Shown: one piece after another, positions 1 through 5,881 of the stretch
How positions within the stretch are numbered: the first letter of the stretch is position 1
Layout: each line of letters opens with the position of its first letter
Assembly: GCA_963515595.1 (NCBI GenBank)
Contig: CAUPYH010000063.1
Coordinates: 1 to 9,941, forward strand
Reading direction: 5' to 3'
From: Eikenella sp963515595
Lineage (GTDB): Bacteria > Pseudomonadota > Gammaproteobacteria > Burkholderiales > Neisseriaceae
Length of the DNA stretch: 9,941 nt
Notes under the pieces: model-generated
The model's database searches: none
The model's input: only the letters and a program-made list of their open reading frames with translations
What the model was told of the DNA's origin: nothing
Position numbers and translations under genes: made by a program

Positions 1-9
1 CAAACCCGA

Positions 10-15
10 TATAAT
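10..15 (+). promoter_or_regulatory. Candidate -10 box upstream of rnc
   Basis: A perfect TATAAT lies only 9 bases before the rnc ATG. If used, transcription would start about position 22 and the message would be almost leaderless. The matching -35 would fall outside the window, so this rests on the -10 hexamer alone. rnc may instead be read mainly from an upstream gene that is not visible here. Confidence 0.4.
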
Positions 16-24
16 CCCGCCATC

Positions 25-798
25 ATGAGCAAACCCACCGCCAAACCCCGCAAGCTCCCGAAGCCCGATCCGCGCCGTGCCCGGGCCGGCGAAGAGCTGC
101 AACGCCACCTCGGCCACAGCTTCCAGAATCCCCGCCTCTTCGAACAGGCGCTCACCCACCGCAGCTACAGCGCCCAAAACAACGAACGCTTCGAGTTTGT
201 CGGCGACGCCATCCTCGATTACAGCGTGGCCAAAATGCTGTTCGACGCCTTCCCCGGCTACAGCGAAGGCGAACTCTCCCGCCTGCGCGCCAACTTGGTC
301 AACCAAGACGTGCTCGCCGAAATCGCCCGCAACATGGGCGTGGGCGACGCGCTGTATTTGGGCGTGGGCGAGCTCAAGAGCGGTGGTTTCGACCGCCCCT
401 CTATCCTGGCCGACGCCGTGGAAGCCCTGCTGGCCGCCATCAGCTTCGATGCCGATTTTGCCGCCGCCGAGCAAACCGTGCGCCGCCTGTTTGCCCGGCG
501 CATTGCCAACATCGACTTGAGCAACCAAGGCAAAGACCCGAAAACCCTGCTCCAAGAAGCCCTGCAGGCCCGCCGCCTGCCCCTGCCCAAATATCGCATC
601 GAACACCAGTCCGGCGAGGGCTGCGATGCCCGTTTCGACATCTCCTGCGACTTGGGCGAACTCGCCCACATCACCCGCGCCCAAGCCGCCAGCCGCCGCG
701 CCGCCGAACAAGCCGCAGCCAAAGAGGCGCTGGATTGGCTGCAGGAATATCACCCCCTGCCCGGCAAAAACAAAAAACAGCGCAAATCCCATGCCTGA
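25..798 (+). CDS. rnc: Ribonuclease III
   Basis: Cytoplasmic endonuclease that cleaves double-stranded RNA, needed for rRNA precursor processing and turnover of structured mRNAs. The RNase III signature NERFEFVGDAILDY is at residues 53-66. E54, E57 and D61 there, with D130 and E133 in ILADAVEAL, match the metal-binding acidic residues of the family. A double-stranded-RNA-binding domain follows at about residues 171-242, then a basic tail. Length is 257 residues against roughly 225-240 in most homologues. The excess is a basic, proline-rich N-terminus of about 20 residues plus the tail. ATG at 25 is the only ATG before residue 71, so the start is likely right although no Shine-Dalgarno sequence precedes it. 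In many proteobacteria era follows directly; here a small gene and a Correia-type element intervene. Confidence 0.97.
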   Translation: MSKPTAKPRKLPKPDPRRARAGEELQRHLGHSFQNPRLFEQALTHRSYSAQNNERFEFVGDAILDYSVAKMLFDAFPGYSEGELSRLRANLVNQDVLAEIARNMGVGDALYLGVGELKSGGFDRPSILADAVEALLAAISFDADFAAAEQTVRRLFARRIANIDLSNQGKDPKTLLQEALQARRLPLPKYRIEHQSGEGCDARFDISCDLGELAHITRAQAASRRAAEQAAAKEALDWLQEYHPLPGKNKKQRKSHA

Positions 799-827
799 AT
801 CGCTGCTGATGCCGCTATCATTCAGGC
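793..827 (+). other. Hairpin overlapping the rnc stop codon
   Basis: GCCTGAAT (793-800) and ATTCAGGC (820-827) form a perfect 8-bp stem with a 19-base loop. The rnc TGA (796-798) lies within the left arm. No T-run follows, so it is not a classical terminator. It could be an attenuating or processing hairpin, or chance. Confidence 0.25.
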
Positions 828-870
828 CAATAATATTTGAGCTAATGCAAACAAGCCTTGCAGGCAGGAT

Positions 871-898
871 TTACCGACAGAAAACGGCATGCTATATA
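871..898 (+). promoter_or_regulatory. Weak candidate promoter for the small membrane gene
   Basis: TTACCG (871-876) and TATATA (893-898) are spaced by 16 bases, about 38 bases before the ATG at 936. The 799-935 gap is A+T-rich compared with the flanking genes. The -35 match is poor, so this is tentative. Confidence 0.3.
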
Positions 899-935
899 TT
901 AGCTATTCATTTTCAACTTAATAAAGGATTCAATC

Positions 936-1367
936 ATGGTTTTTGTGTTCAGCGTCTTATTTGGCGCATTTATCGGCATTTTCTTCTTATGGTTCTCCTC
1001 CAAAAACGCGGTAAAAGACTATCCCGAGCTGCGCATCCACGTGCCGGAAGGTGCGGAAAACTCACCCGAATGGCAGGCTTGGGCAAAGGAGAACGGCTAT
1101 AAACTGAACGACAAAGGCGTGTGGGCCAAAGGCACCGGCATGCTCACCAGCGCCACCGAAATCCGTTTTGAAGGCAACGATATGTTGGTGCAGGAGTGCA
1201 TTAACTTCCTGCTCGGCATCAACCGCTTCGCCATCAACGCTCCCATTCTGGCCGGCAAACCCGTGCGCATGATGAAAATCAAGGCGCTGAACAAACTCAT
1301 GGCGCAATGGCATCTGCCCGAAATCGTGTTTGACAGCCCTGAAAGCAAAATTCGCATTAAAAAATAG
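936..1367 (+). CDS. Hypothetical single-pass membrane protein
   Basis: I do not recognise the family. The 143-residue product starts with a strongly hydrophobic stretch (about residues 2-20), followed by a soluble domain of about 120 residues and a lysine-rich C-terminus (IRIKK). There is no cleavage-type signal, so the N-terminus probably anchors the protein in the inner membrane. The start is well supported: AAAGGA at 923-928 lies 7 bases before the ATG. The soluble part contains a WQAWAKENGYKLNDKGVWAKG segment (split as WQAWAKENGY and KLNDKGVWAKG) with no motif I can assign. Codon use looks like its neighbours, so it is probably a resident gene. It sits between rnc and era on the same strand; nothing in its sequence links it to RNA processing. 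Confidence 0.8.
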   Translation: MVFVFSVLFGAFIGIFFLWFSSKNAVKDYPELRIHVPEGAENSPEWQAWAKENGYKLNDKGVWAKGTGMLTSATEIRFEGNDMLVQECINFLLGINRFAINAPILAGKPVRMMKIKALNKLMAQWHLPEIVFDSPESKIRIKK

Positions 1368-1379
1368 CGCCCGCCAAAC

Positions 1380-1421
1380 TTTCAGGTAGCCTGTGTATAG
1401 TGGGTTAGAGGCTACCTGAAA
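1380..1421. terminator. Inverted DUS pair after the small membrane gene
   Basis: TTCAGGTAGCCT (1381-1392) and AGGCTACCTGAA (1409-1420), each extended by one paired base, make a 13-bp stem with a 16-base loop starting 13 bases after the stop codon. Inverted uptake-sequence pairs commonly act as transcription terminators in Neisseriaceae. Here an A-rich tract rather than a T-run follows on the + strand, so termination may be weak. The loop contains a Correia-like end, TATAGTGGGTTA. Confidence 0.5.
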
Positions 1422-1423
1422 AA

Positions 1424-1527
1424 TATAGTGAATTAACAAAAACCAGTACAGCGTTGGCTCGCCTTGCCGTAACGTGTGTACTGTCTGCGGCTCGCCGCCT
1501 TGTCCTGATTTTTGTTAATTCACTATA
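1424..1527. mobile_element. Correia repeat enclosed element (NEMIS type), 104 bp
   Basis: A miniature inverted-repeat element. Perfect 19-bp terminal inverted repeats, TATAGTGAATTAACAAAAA (1424-1442) and its complement (1509-1527), enclose a core. The core contains the familiar Correia blocks CCAGTAC, CTCGCCTTGCCG, GTACTGTCTGCGGCT and CGCCTTGTCCTG. The total of 104 bp equals the short NEMIS size class known from Neisseria. The termini read TATAGTGAATTA where the neisserial consensus is TATAGTGGATTA. The ends begin and finish with TA, in line with the reported TA target preference. It ends 18 bases before the era ATG, so it forms most of the era leader. Such elements carry no gene and are moved in trans, if at all. 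Their transcribed hairpins are documented RNase III substrates in N. meningitidis. Confidence 0.88.
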
Positions 1528-1545
1528 TATTGTCAGGAAAAACAC

Positions 1546-2445
1546 ATGAACCAAACAACACCCCCTTCCGATTTCCGCTGCGGCTTCGTGGCCATCGTCG
1601 GCCGGCCGAACGTGGGCAAATCCACACTGATGAACCACCTCATCGGCCAAAAAATCAGCATCACCAGCAAAAAAGCCCAAACCACCCGCCACAAAATCAC
1701 CGGCGTTTATACCGATGAGCGCAGCCAGTTTATCTTCGTGGACACCCCCGGCTTCCAAATCCGCCACCGCAACGCGCTCAACGACCGGCTCAACCAAAAC
1801 GTTACCGAAGCCCTCGGCGGCGTGGACGTGGTGGCTTTCGTGGTGGAAGCCATGCGTTTCAGCGAAGCCGACCGCGCCGTGATCCGCCTGCTGCCCAAAC
1901 ACCTGCCCGTCATCCTCGTGGTGAACAAAATCGACCGCGCCAAAAGCAAGGCCGAATTGGAAGAATTTATCGAAACCATGCGCCGAGAGTTTGATTTTAC
2001 TGGCGCGGAAGCCGTGAGCGCCAAACACGGCCTGCGCATCGGCGAGCTGCTCGCCATCTTGCGCCCCCACCTGCACGAGGGCGTGCCGCTCTACCCCGAA
2101 GACGCGGTAACTGACCGTTCCGCCCGTTTCCTCGCCGCCGAAATCGTGCGCGAAAAACTGTTCCGCCACCTCGGCGAAGAGCTGCCCTATGCCGCCAACG
2201 TGGCGGTGGAGCAGTTTGAAGAAGAAGACGGGCTATACCGCATCTACATCGCCGTGTTGGTGGATAAAGACGGCCAAAAAGCCATCATCATCGGCAAAGG
2301 CGGCGAAAAACTGAAAAAAATCTCCACCGAAGCCCGGCTGGATATGGAAAAACTGTTTGAAACCAAAGTATTCCTCAAAGTTTGGGTGAAAGTGAAATCC
2401 GGCTGGGCGGATGATGCCCGCTTCCTACAGGAATTCGGGCTGTAG
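1546..2445 (+). CDS. era: GTPase Era
   Basis: Essential GTPase that binds 16S rRNA near its 3' end and assists 30S maturation, linking ribosome assembly to the cell cycle. The G domain motifs are complete: G1 GRPNVGKS at residues 19-26, a G2 region around QTTRHK (45-50), G3 DTPG (66-69), G4 NKID (127-130) and G5 SAK (158-160). A C-terminal KH domain carries the IIGKGG loop (GKGG at 250-253). The 299-residue length is normal for Era. AGGA at 1535-1538, 7 bases before ATG 1546, supports the start; it lies just outside the Correia-type element that forms the upstream leader. recO, a frequent downstream partner in other proteobacteria, is not the next gene. Confidence 0.98.
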   Translation: MNQTTPPSDFRCGFVAIVGRPNVGKSTLMNHLIGQKISITSKKAQTTRHKITGVYTDERSQFIFVDTPGFQIRHRNALNDRLNQNVTEALGGVDVVAFVVEAMRFSEADRAVIRLLPKHLPVILVVNKIDRAKSKAELEEFIETMRREFDFTGAEAVSAKHGLRIGELLAILRPHLHEGVPLYPEDAVTDRSARFLAAEIVREKLFRHLGEELPYAANVAVEQFEEEDGLYRIYIAVLVDKDGQKAIIIGKGGEKLKKISTEARLDMEKLFETKVFLKVWVKVKSGWADDARFLQEFGL

Positions 2446-2447
2446 GT

Positions 2448-2459
2448 TTCAGGTAGCCC
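2448..2459 (-). repeat. DUS, 11/12 match
   Basis: TTCAGGTAGCCC begins three bases after the era coding region. It is a single copy with the outermost base changed, and has no inverted partner nearby, so it is unlikely to act as a terminator by itself. Confidence 0.75.
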
Positions 2460-2499
2460 GAAGCCCGCGCCACCCAATCAACAAACACCGGAGGCAACC

Positions 2500-2865
2500 A
2501 TGCCGAACCTCACCCCCGAAGCCGCCCAAGCGCGCATCGACCGCATCCAAGCCCTCTACCGCGAATGGGAGCGCCTGCTGCCCGAATTGGAGGCCGCCCA
2601 AGAGCAATGGCAGCACGCCATGCGGCTGATGCGCGAAATGTCCGATTTTTACGACCGCGAATACATGCCGCTGCACCAAGCCATCGAAAACGGCCTGCCC
2701 GTTTCCCTGGCCACCGAAGGCGAATACAGCATCATGAGCGAAGACGCCCTGTGGAACGCCTTCCAACAGCAATACGACCTATCCTGGGCCTGGCTGCGCG
2801 CCGCCACCCACGAGCTCGATCCGCAAAACCGCTTCCACTTCGACCCGACAGCAACCGATGAATAA
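2500..2865 (+). CDS. DUF4298-like small protein
   Basis: A 121-residue, highly charged, probably all-helical cytoplasmic protein with no signal peptide or membrane segment. Its layout resembles the DUF4298 family as I remember it: an N-terminal helical stretch with REWERLLPELEAAQEQW (residues 21-37), an aromatic and acidic centre (DFYDREY), and a C-terminal SEDALWNAF block after the LPVSLATEGEY segment. Function is unknown for the family. GGAGG at 2490-2494, 5 bases before the ATG, is the best Shine-Dalgarno sequence in the window and fixes the start. It lies 54 bases after era on the same strand with only a single DUS between, so readthrough from era is plausible. A strong DUS hairpin follows the stop codon. 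Confidence 0.85.
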   Translation: MPNLTPEAAQARIDRIQALYREWERLLPELEAAQEQWQHAMRLMREMSDFYDREYMPLHQAIENGLPVSLATEGEYSIMSEDALWNAFQQQYDLSWAWLRAATHELDPQNRFHFDPTATDE

Positions 2866-2867
2866 AC

Positions 2868-2898
2868 AAAGGCTACCTGAAACTTTCAGGTAGCCTTT
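2868..2898. terminator. Bidirectional DUS-pair terminator
   Basis: AAAGGCTACCTGAAA (2868-2882) and its exact complement (2884-2898) form a 31-base perfect palindrome around a single C. It lies between the convergent DUF4298-like gene and dsbC, 16 bases before the dsbC stop codon. T-rich sequence leaves the stem in both directions, so it can serve both transcripts. It contains two full DUS copies, 2870-2881 and 2885-2896. Confidence 0.85.
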
Positions 2899-2914
2899 CG
2901 TTTGGGCAGATGCC

Positions 2915-3706
2915 TTATTTCTGGTTGGCTTCCAGCGCCTGCTGCAAATCATCTTTCGGCATATAGCCGGGCACTATTTTACCGTTGGGGAACACCATGG
3001 TGGGAGTACCGTTGAAGCCGTAGCGGTTGCCCAGCGCCATGGTTTCTTTCACCGGGTTTTCACAGCCGGCAGATTCAGGCGGCACGGTGCCTTTGCGCAT
3101 CCACTCGGTCCAGGCAGCGGTGCGGTTCGGGCTGCACCAAATGCGCACGGCTTTGGCTTCGGCGGCGGGGTGCAGGCTAGGGATGGGCATCATGAAGTTG
3201 TAGATGGTGATGTCGGTCATCTGCTCGAATTCTTTTTCCAAACGGCGGCAGAAGGGACAATCGGGGTCGGAGAACACGGCCACTTTCAGCCTGCCGTTGC
3301 CGCGCACTTCTTTAATGGCGGAATCGAGCGGCAGGGTGGCGAAGTCGATGCGGTTGAGCTCTTCGCGGCGGGTTTCGGAAAGGTTGCTGCGTTTGGTCAC
3401 ATCAATCAAATCGCCGGTAAACATATGGTTGCCGTCGGCAGTCATGTACACCAGCTGGTTGCCGGAAAGGAACACTTCATACAGGCCGCTGACGGGAGCG
3501 GGGGTAACGCTCAACACTTCCAGGCCTTGGTCGCCGTAGGTTTGGGTGAGCTTGTTGCGGATAACGGCTTCGGGGCTGCCGGCGGGCGCAGAGGCGGCCG
3601 AAGCGGCAGCTCCGGAGGCGTTTTGCTGCGCGGCGGGCTGGGCGTTGCAGGCAGCCAGAGGCAGCAGCGCGGCCAGCAAGATGGCGGAGAGGGTGTGGTG
3701 CTTCAT
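2915..3706 (-). CDS. dsbC: Thiol:disulfide interchange protein DsbC (lipoprotein)
   Basis: Periplasmic disulfide isomerase that reshuffles wrong disulfide bonds in exported proteins. A lipoprotein signal peptide ends in the lipobox LAAC with Cys20 as lipid site, so the protein is probably membrane-anchored, unlike soluble E. coli DsbC. An Ala/Ser/Gly/Pro-rich linker follows (about 21-44), then the N-terminal dimerisation domain (about 45-110) and a thioredoxin-fold catalytic domain with FSDPDCPFC (active-site CPFC at 150-153). The cis-proline loop is GTPT (Pro235). Cys191 and Cys215 probably form the structural disulfide. The KEVRGNGRLKVAVFSDPDC core (split as KEVRGNGRL and KVAVFSDPDC) closely matches the neisserial protein as I recall it. 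Length is 263 residues. The ATG is preceded by GAGAG about 7 bases upstream, a fair ribosome site. Confidence 0.95.
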   Translation of the reverse strand: MKHHTLSAILLAALLPLAACNAQPAAQQNASGAAASAASAPAGSPEAVIRNKLTQTYGDQGLEVLSVTPAPVSGLYEVFLSGNQLVYMTADGNHMFTGDLIDVTKRSNLSETRREELNRIDFATLPLDSAIKEVRGNGRLKVAVFSDPDCPFCRRLEKEFEQMTDITIYNFMMPIPSLHPAAEAKAVRIWCSPNRTAAWTEWMRKGTVPPESAGCENPVKETMALGNRYGFNGTPTMVFPNGKIVPGYMPKDDLQQALEANQK

Positions 3707-3745
3707 TCGTTTGCTCTCATTAGGTGGTTGTTAAAACAGGGGCGC

Positions 3746-3751
3746 ATTATA
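3746..3751 (-). promoter_or_regulatory. -10 box for dsbC
   Basis: On the - strand this reads TATAAT, 39 bases before the dsbC ATG. No convincing -35 stands 16-18 bases upstream, so the promoter may be weak or activator-dependent. The DUS hairpin at 3811-3843 separates it from the upstream gene, which supports an independent dsbC transcript. Confidence 0.5.
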
Positions 3752-3810
3752 CCGAAATCTGTGCGGGCGGGCTTTGGTGGCATGTAAATGTAATTTATTG
3801 CCCGGATTGG

Positions 3811-3843
3811 CTTTCAGGTAGCCTTTGAAAGGCTACCTGAAAG
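3811..3843. terminator. DUS-pair hairpin between the membrane gene and dsbC
   Basis: CTTTCAGGTAGCCTTT (3811-3826) pairs perfectly with AAAGGCTACCTGAAAG (3828-3843): 16 bp of palindrome around one G. It holds two exact DUS copies (3813-3824 and 3830-3841). It lies 15 bases beyond the stop codon of the - strand membrane-protein gene. The T-run (GTTGTTTTT) is on the + side rather than in the direction of that gene, so efficiency on the - strand is uncertain. Confidence 0.65.
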
Positions 3844-3858
3844 TTGTTTTTGCATGAA

Positions 3859-4572
3859 CTAGGTCTCAGGGTGGGTTTGCTTTATCCGTTTGCGGCGGCG
3901 ATATAAAACGATGCCAAGGATGATGCCCCACAGAATTAATATAAACAGCCAAAACGGCCATAAATGCATTGGCCACAATAAATTATAAATAGAACCGGGG
4001 TAGTAGCTCTCAAATTGTAAGGGAGGATTGCCGATTAGGGTAACACGCTCCCCAGCCAATACCGGGCTGACTTTTTCCACAGTAATGCTGACTTTATTCC
4101 AGCCTGAGCGTTCACGCAGTTGGCATGTGGGGACAAAATAGAATGCTTTGCCGCTTTCGTCAGCTTGGGCGCCTAATTCGCGGCATTGCATGTGGTAGCC
4201 CATCGAACTAGTTGGCAAAGCCTGATAGCGACAGGTTTGACCGTTTAAGCTGATGGCAACGTGCACCGGTTCGCCAGGGTTGTTGAAACGTAAGATTTGG
4301 CGGCTTTTCCACTCCTCCGTATCATCGTTATTGGTGCTGTATTCTCCCAGCTCCGGCCGATTGGATTCAGCATAAAAACATTGCCGATACCAAACCATTT
4401 CCGTAGCAAACGGGCGGAACACTTCAAAATTAGTTGTTTCTCCTTGGCGCAATACCATTTCGGTGCTGCTGGATGATGCTGACACAGCAAACAACCCCAT
4501 CATCACGACAAACACCACCACTGCTGACAGCCAAATCTTCATCGACAGCGGAATCTTTTTCTTGCTGCTCAT
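3859..4572 (-). CDS. Hypothetical membrane protein, two TM helices, four Cys
   Basis: Not recognised. With the ATG at 4572 the product has 237 residues: a short basic start, a TM helix at about 11-30, a domain of about 170 residues, a second TM helix at about 205-224, and a basic tail (RRRKRIKQ). The positive ends suggest both termini are cytoplasmic and the middle domain is periplasmic. All four cysteines (65, 114, 130, 150) lie in that domain, allowing two disulfides. An upstream GTG at 4596 is also in frame, but the ATG has GAAAGG 6 bases before it, a much better ribosome site, so I use 4572. It starts 51 bases after earP on the same strand and is probably co-transcribed. Its DNA is clearly A+T-richer than its neighbours (44 G+C in 120 bases at 3901-4020), hinting at a different origin. 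Confidence 0.75.
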   Translation of the reverse strand: MSSKKKIPLSMKIWLSAVVVFVVMMGLFAVSASSSSTEMVLRQGETTNFEVFRPFATEMVWYRQCFYAESNRPELGEYSTNNDDTEEWKSRQILRFNNPGEPVHVAISLNGQTCRYQALPTSSMGYHMQCRELGAQADESGKAFYFVPTCQLRERSGWNKVSITVEKVSPVLAGERVTLIGNPPLQFESYYPGSIYNLLWPMHLWPFWLFILILWGIILGIVLYRRRKRIKQTHPET

Positions 4573-4623
4573 ATCGTGCCTTTCTATGGTCTCCACAGAT
4601 GCCGTATCATAAACCTTCCCTGC

Positions 4624-5814
4624 TCAGCCCACTAGCCCCGGCCAGCGCGCCAATACGCGTTCTACGGAATCGGGTTGGCGCAGCAGTTCGCTCTGCCATT
4701 GCTCGGCAGCCTGCCGCCATTGAGGCAGCTGTTGCAGCAGCTGCCGCCAGCTTTCGGTGCGGGCGGCGGGCGTGAGTGCGGCGGCGTGGTTCAAGTCGTC
4801 GGAAAGGGCTTGGTGGGCGGCGGGCAGCGGGGCAAACGCGGCGGCTTTATGCCAGAAGGCGTGCAGCTTGGGCAGGTGTGCCTGCTCGGCCTGCGGATAG
4901 ATGTGCCAAAGCAGGGGTTTGCCGGCGAGCTGGGCGCGCACGAAGCTGTCTTCGCCGCGCACGATGGCTACATCGGCCAGCCACAGCACGGCATCAAATT
5001 CGGCCTGCGGCACAAAGCCGATGCGGATCAGCCGCACCGCGCCGGCCTGCCACACGCTGCCGGCCTCGCACAGGGCATGCTCGGGAATCGCGCCGGATTG
5101 GCGCAGGCTGTGGATAATTTGCCGGTCGGCCAGCCATACGTCTAAGGCTTCGCCCGCTGCCTGCCAGGCGGCGAGCCAATCGGCCCATTGTGCGCCGGCA
5201 TAGCCGAAGCAGAAACATTGCACGGCGCGGCGCGGGGTTTCAGGTAGCCCCAAGCGGCGGCGCAAGGCGGCTTGGGCGGCGGGGTTGGCAAGAAAGGCCT
5301 GCTGTTTTTTCAGGTAGCCTGCTTCGCTCAGGAGGCCGCCGCTGATTTCGCTAAAACCCATCAGCCAAAAATATTTTTCCGTGCCGTCGGCTTGCAGCGA
5401 AGGCTTGCCGTGCATGGCTTCCGCCCAAGGTTCGGCGCTGAGGTATTCCCAATTGAGCCACAGCGGGCGGTGTGTGCGGACAGCGGCAAGCGCGGCGGGA
5501 GGCAAATCGCAGCCGAAGGTTTCAATCACCAAGGCGGGCGCAACCGTGGCCAATTCGGCCGCAATGCTTTCAGCCGCATCAGCCTGCCAATGGTGCGCCC
5601 GAATCGCAGCAGGCGGCGGGGCATCACCGAGCAATTTGGCCAGCGCGGCGGGATGGTCGTGCCAAAGGGCTACCTGAAAACCGGCTTCGTTCAACCGGCG
5701 TGCCAGCCGCAGGGAAACGCCGATATCGCCGTAGTTGTCGATCACGCGGCAAAATAACCAGGCGGCGGGCTGAGTGTCGGTATGTTTGGGTGGAAAAAAC
5801 GGGTTGGATGGCAC
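4624..5814 (-). CDS. earP: EF-P arginine rhamnosyltransferase EarP
   Basis: Transfers rhamnose from TDP-rhamnose to a conserved arginine of elongation factor P, activating EF-P to relieve ribosome stalling at proline runs. Family (DUF2331) motifs are clear, numbered from the GTG at 5814: FCRVIDNYGDIGV near the N-terminus with aspartates at about 26 and 30, the region essential in characterised EarP; NWEYLSAE at 121-128; and the nucleotide-sugar-binding block RGEDSFVRAQLAGKP followed by HIYPQ (about 286-308). Length of 396 residues is normal to slightly long. There is no ATG near the start. A TTG at 5835 would add 7 residues, but the GTG at 5814 has GAAAGA at suitable distance and sits about 33 bases after the predicted start of transcription. 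Three DUS copies lie inside the gene. efp, often adjacent in Neisseria, is not in this window. Confidence 0.96.
   Translation of the reverse strand: MPSNPFFPPKHTDTQPAAWLFCRVIDNYGDIGVSLRLARRLNEAGFQVALWHDHPAALAKLLGDAPPPAAIRAHHWQADAAESIAAELATVAPALVIETFGCDLPPAALAAVRTHRPLWLNWEYLSAEPWAEAMHGKPSLQADGTEKYFWLMGFSEISGGLLSEAGYLKKQQAFLANPAAQAALRRRLGLPETPRRAVQCFCFGYAGAQWADWLAAWQAAGEALDVWLADRQIIHSLRQSGAIPEHALCEAGSVWQAGAVRLIRIGFVPQAEFDAVLWLADVAIVRGEDSFVRAQLAGKPLLWHIYPQAEQAHLPKLHAFWHKAAAFAPLPAAHQALSDDLNHAAALTPAARTESWRQLLQQLPQWRQAAEQWQSELLRQPDSVERVLARWPGLVG
5239..5250 (-). repeat. DUS inside earP, 11/12
   Basis: On the coding strand this reads GGGCTACCTGAA and is translated as Gly-Leu-Pro-Glu in the GLPET segment (about residues 189-193 from the GTG start). 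The outermost base is changed. Confidence 0.8.
5309..5320 (-). repeat. DUS inside earP, exact
   Basis: On the coding strand this is an exact AGGCTACCTGAA, translated as Gly-Tyr-Leu-Lys in the AGYLKK segment. It uses a different reading frame from the copy about 70 bases away. Confidence 0.85.
5667..5678 (+). repeat. DUS inside earP, 11/12, opposite orientation
   Basis: GGGCTACCTGAA lies on the + strand, antisense to earP. The coding strand therefore carries the complement, translated as Phe-Gln-Val-Ala in GFQVALWH. Confidence 0.8.
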
Positions 5815-5853
5815 GATAAATCTTTCGCTGGGCAAATTCTCAGACAGGACGGC

Positions 5854-5881
5854 AATTTACGTTAGCTACGCGCTCTGTCAA
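5854..5881 (-). promoter_or_regulatory. Promoter for earP
   Basis: On the - strand a perfect TTGACA (5876-5881) is followed, after 16 bases, by TAAATT (5854-5859; 4 of 6 to TATAAT). The predicted start of transcription near 5847 gives a leader of about 33 bases to the GTG start. This supports the GTG at 5814 over the TTG at 5835. Confidence 0.6.

Noticed and set aside
626..1102. A + strand open frame running from inside rnc into the small membrane gene
   Set aside because: It overlaps two better-supported genes in a different frame and has no ribosome site or family resemblance.
1500..1531. TTGTCC-18-TATATA at the right end of the Correia-type element as an era promoter
   Set aside because: Correia ends can create promoters, but the transcript would start about 1537, cutting into the era ribosome site at 1535-1538. 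Not called without mapping data.
3170..3787. Long + strand open frame antisense to dsbC (and similar ones opposite earP, nlpD and pcm)
   Set aside because: High-G+C antisense shadow frames. The - strand genes have full sets of conserved motifs.
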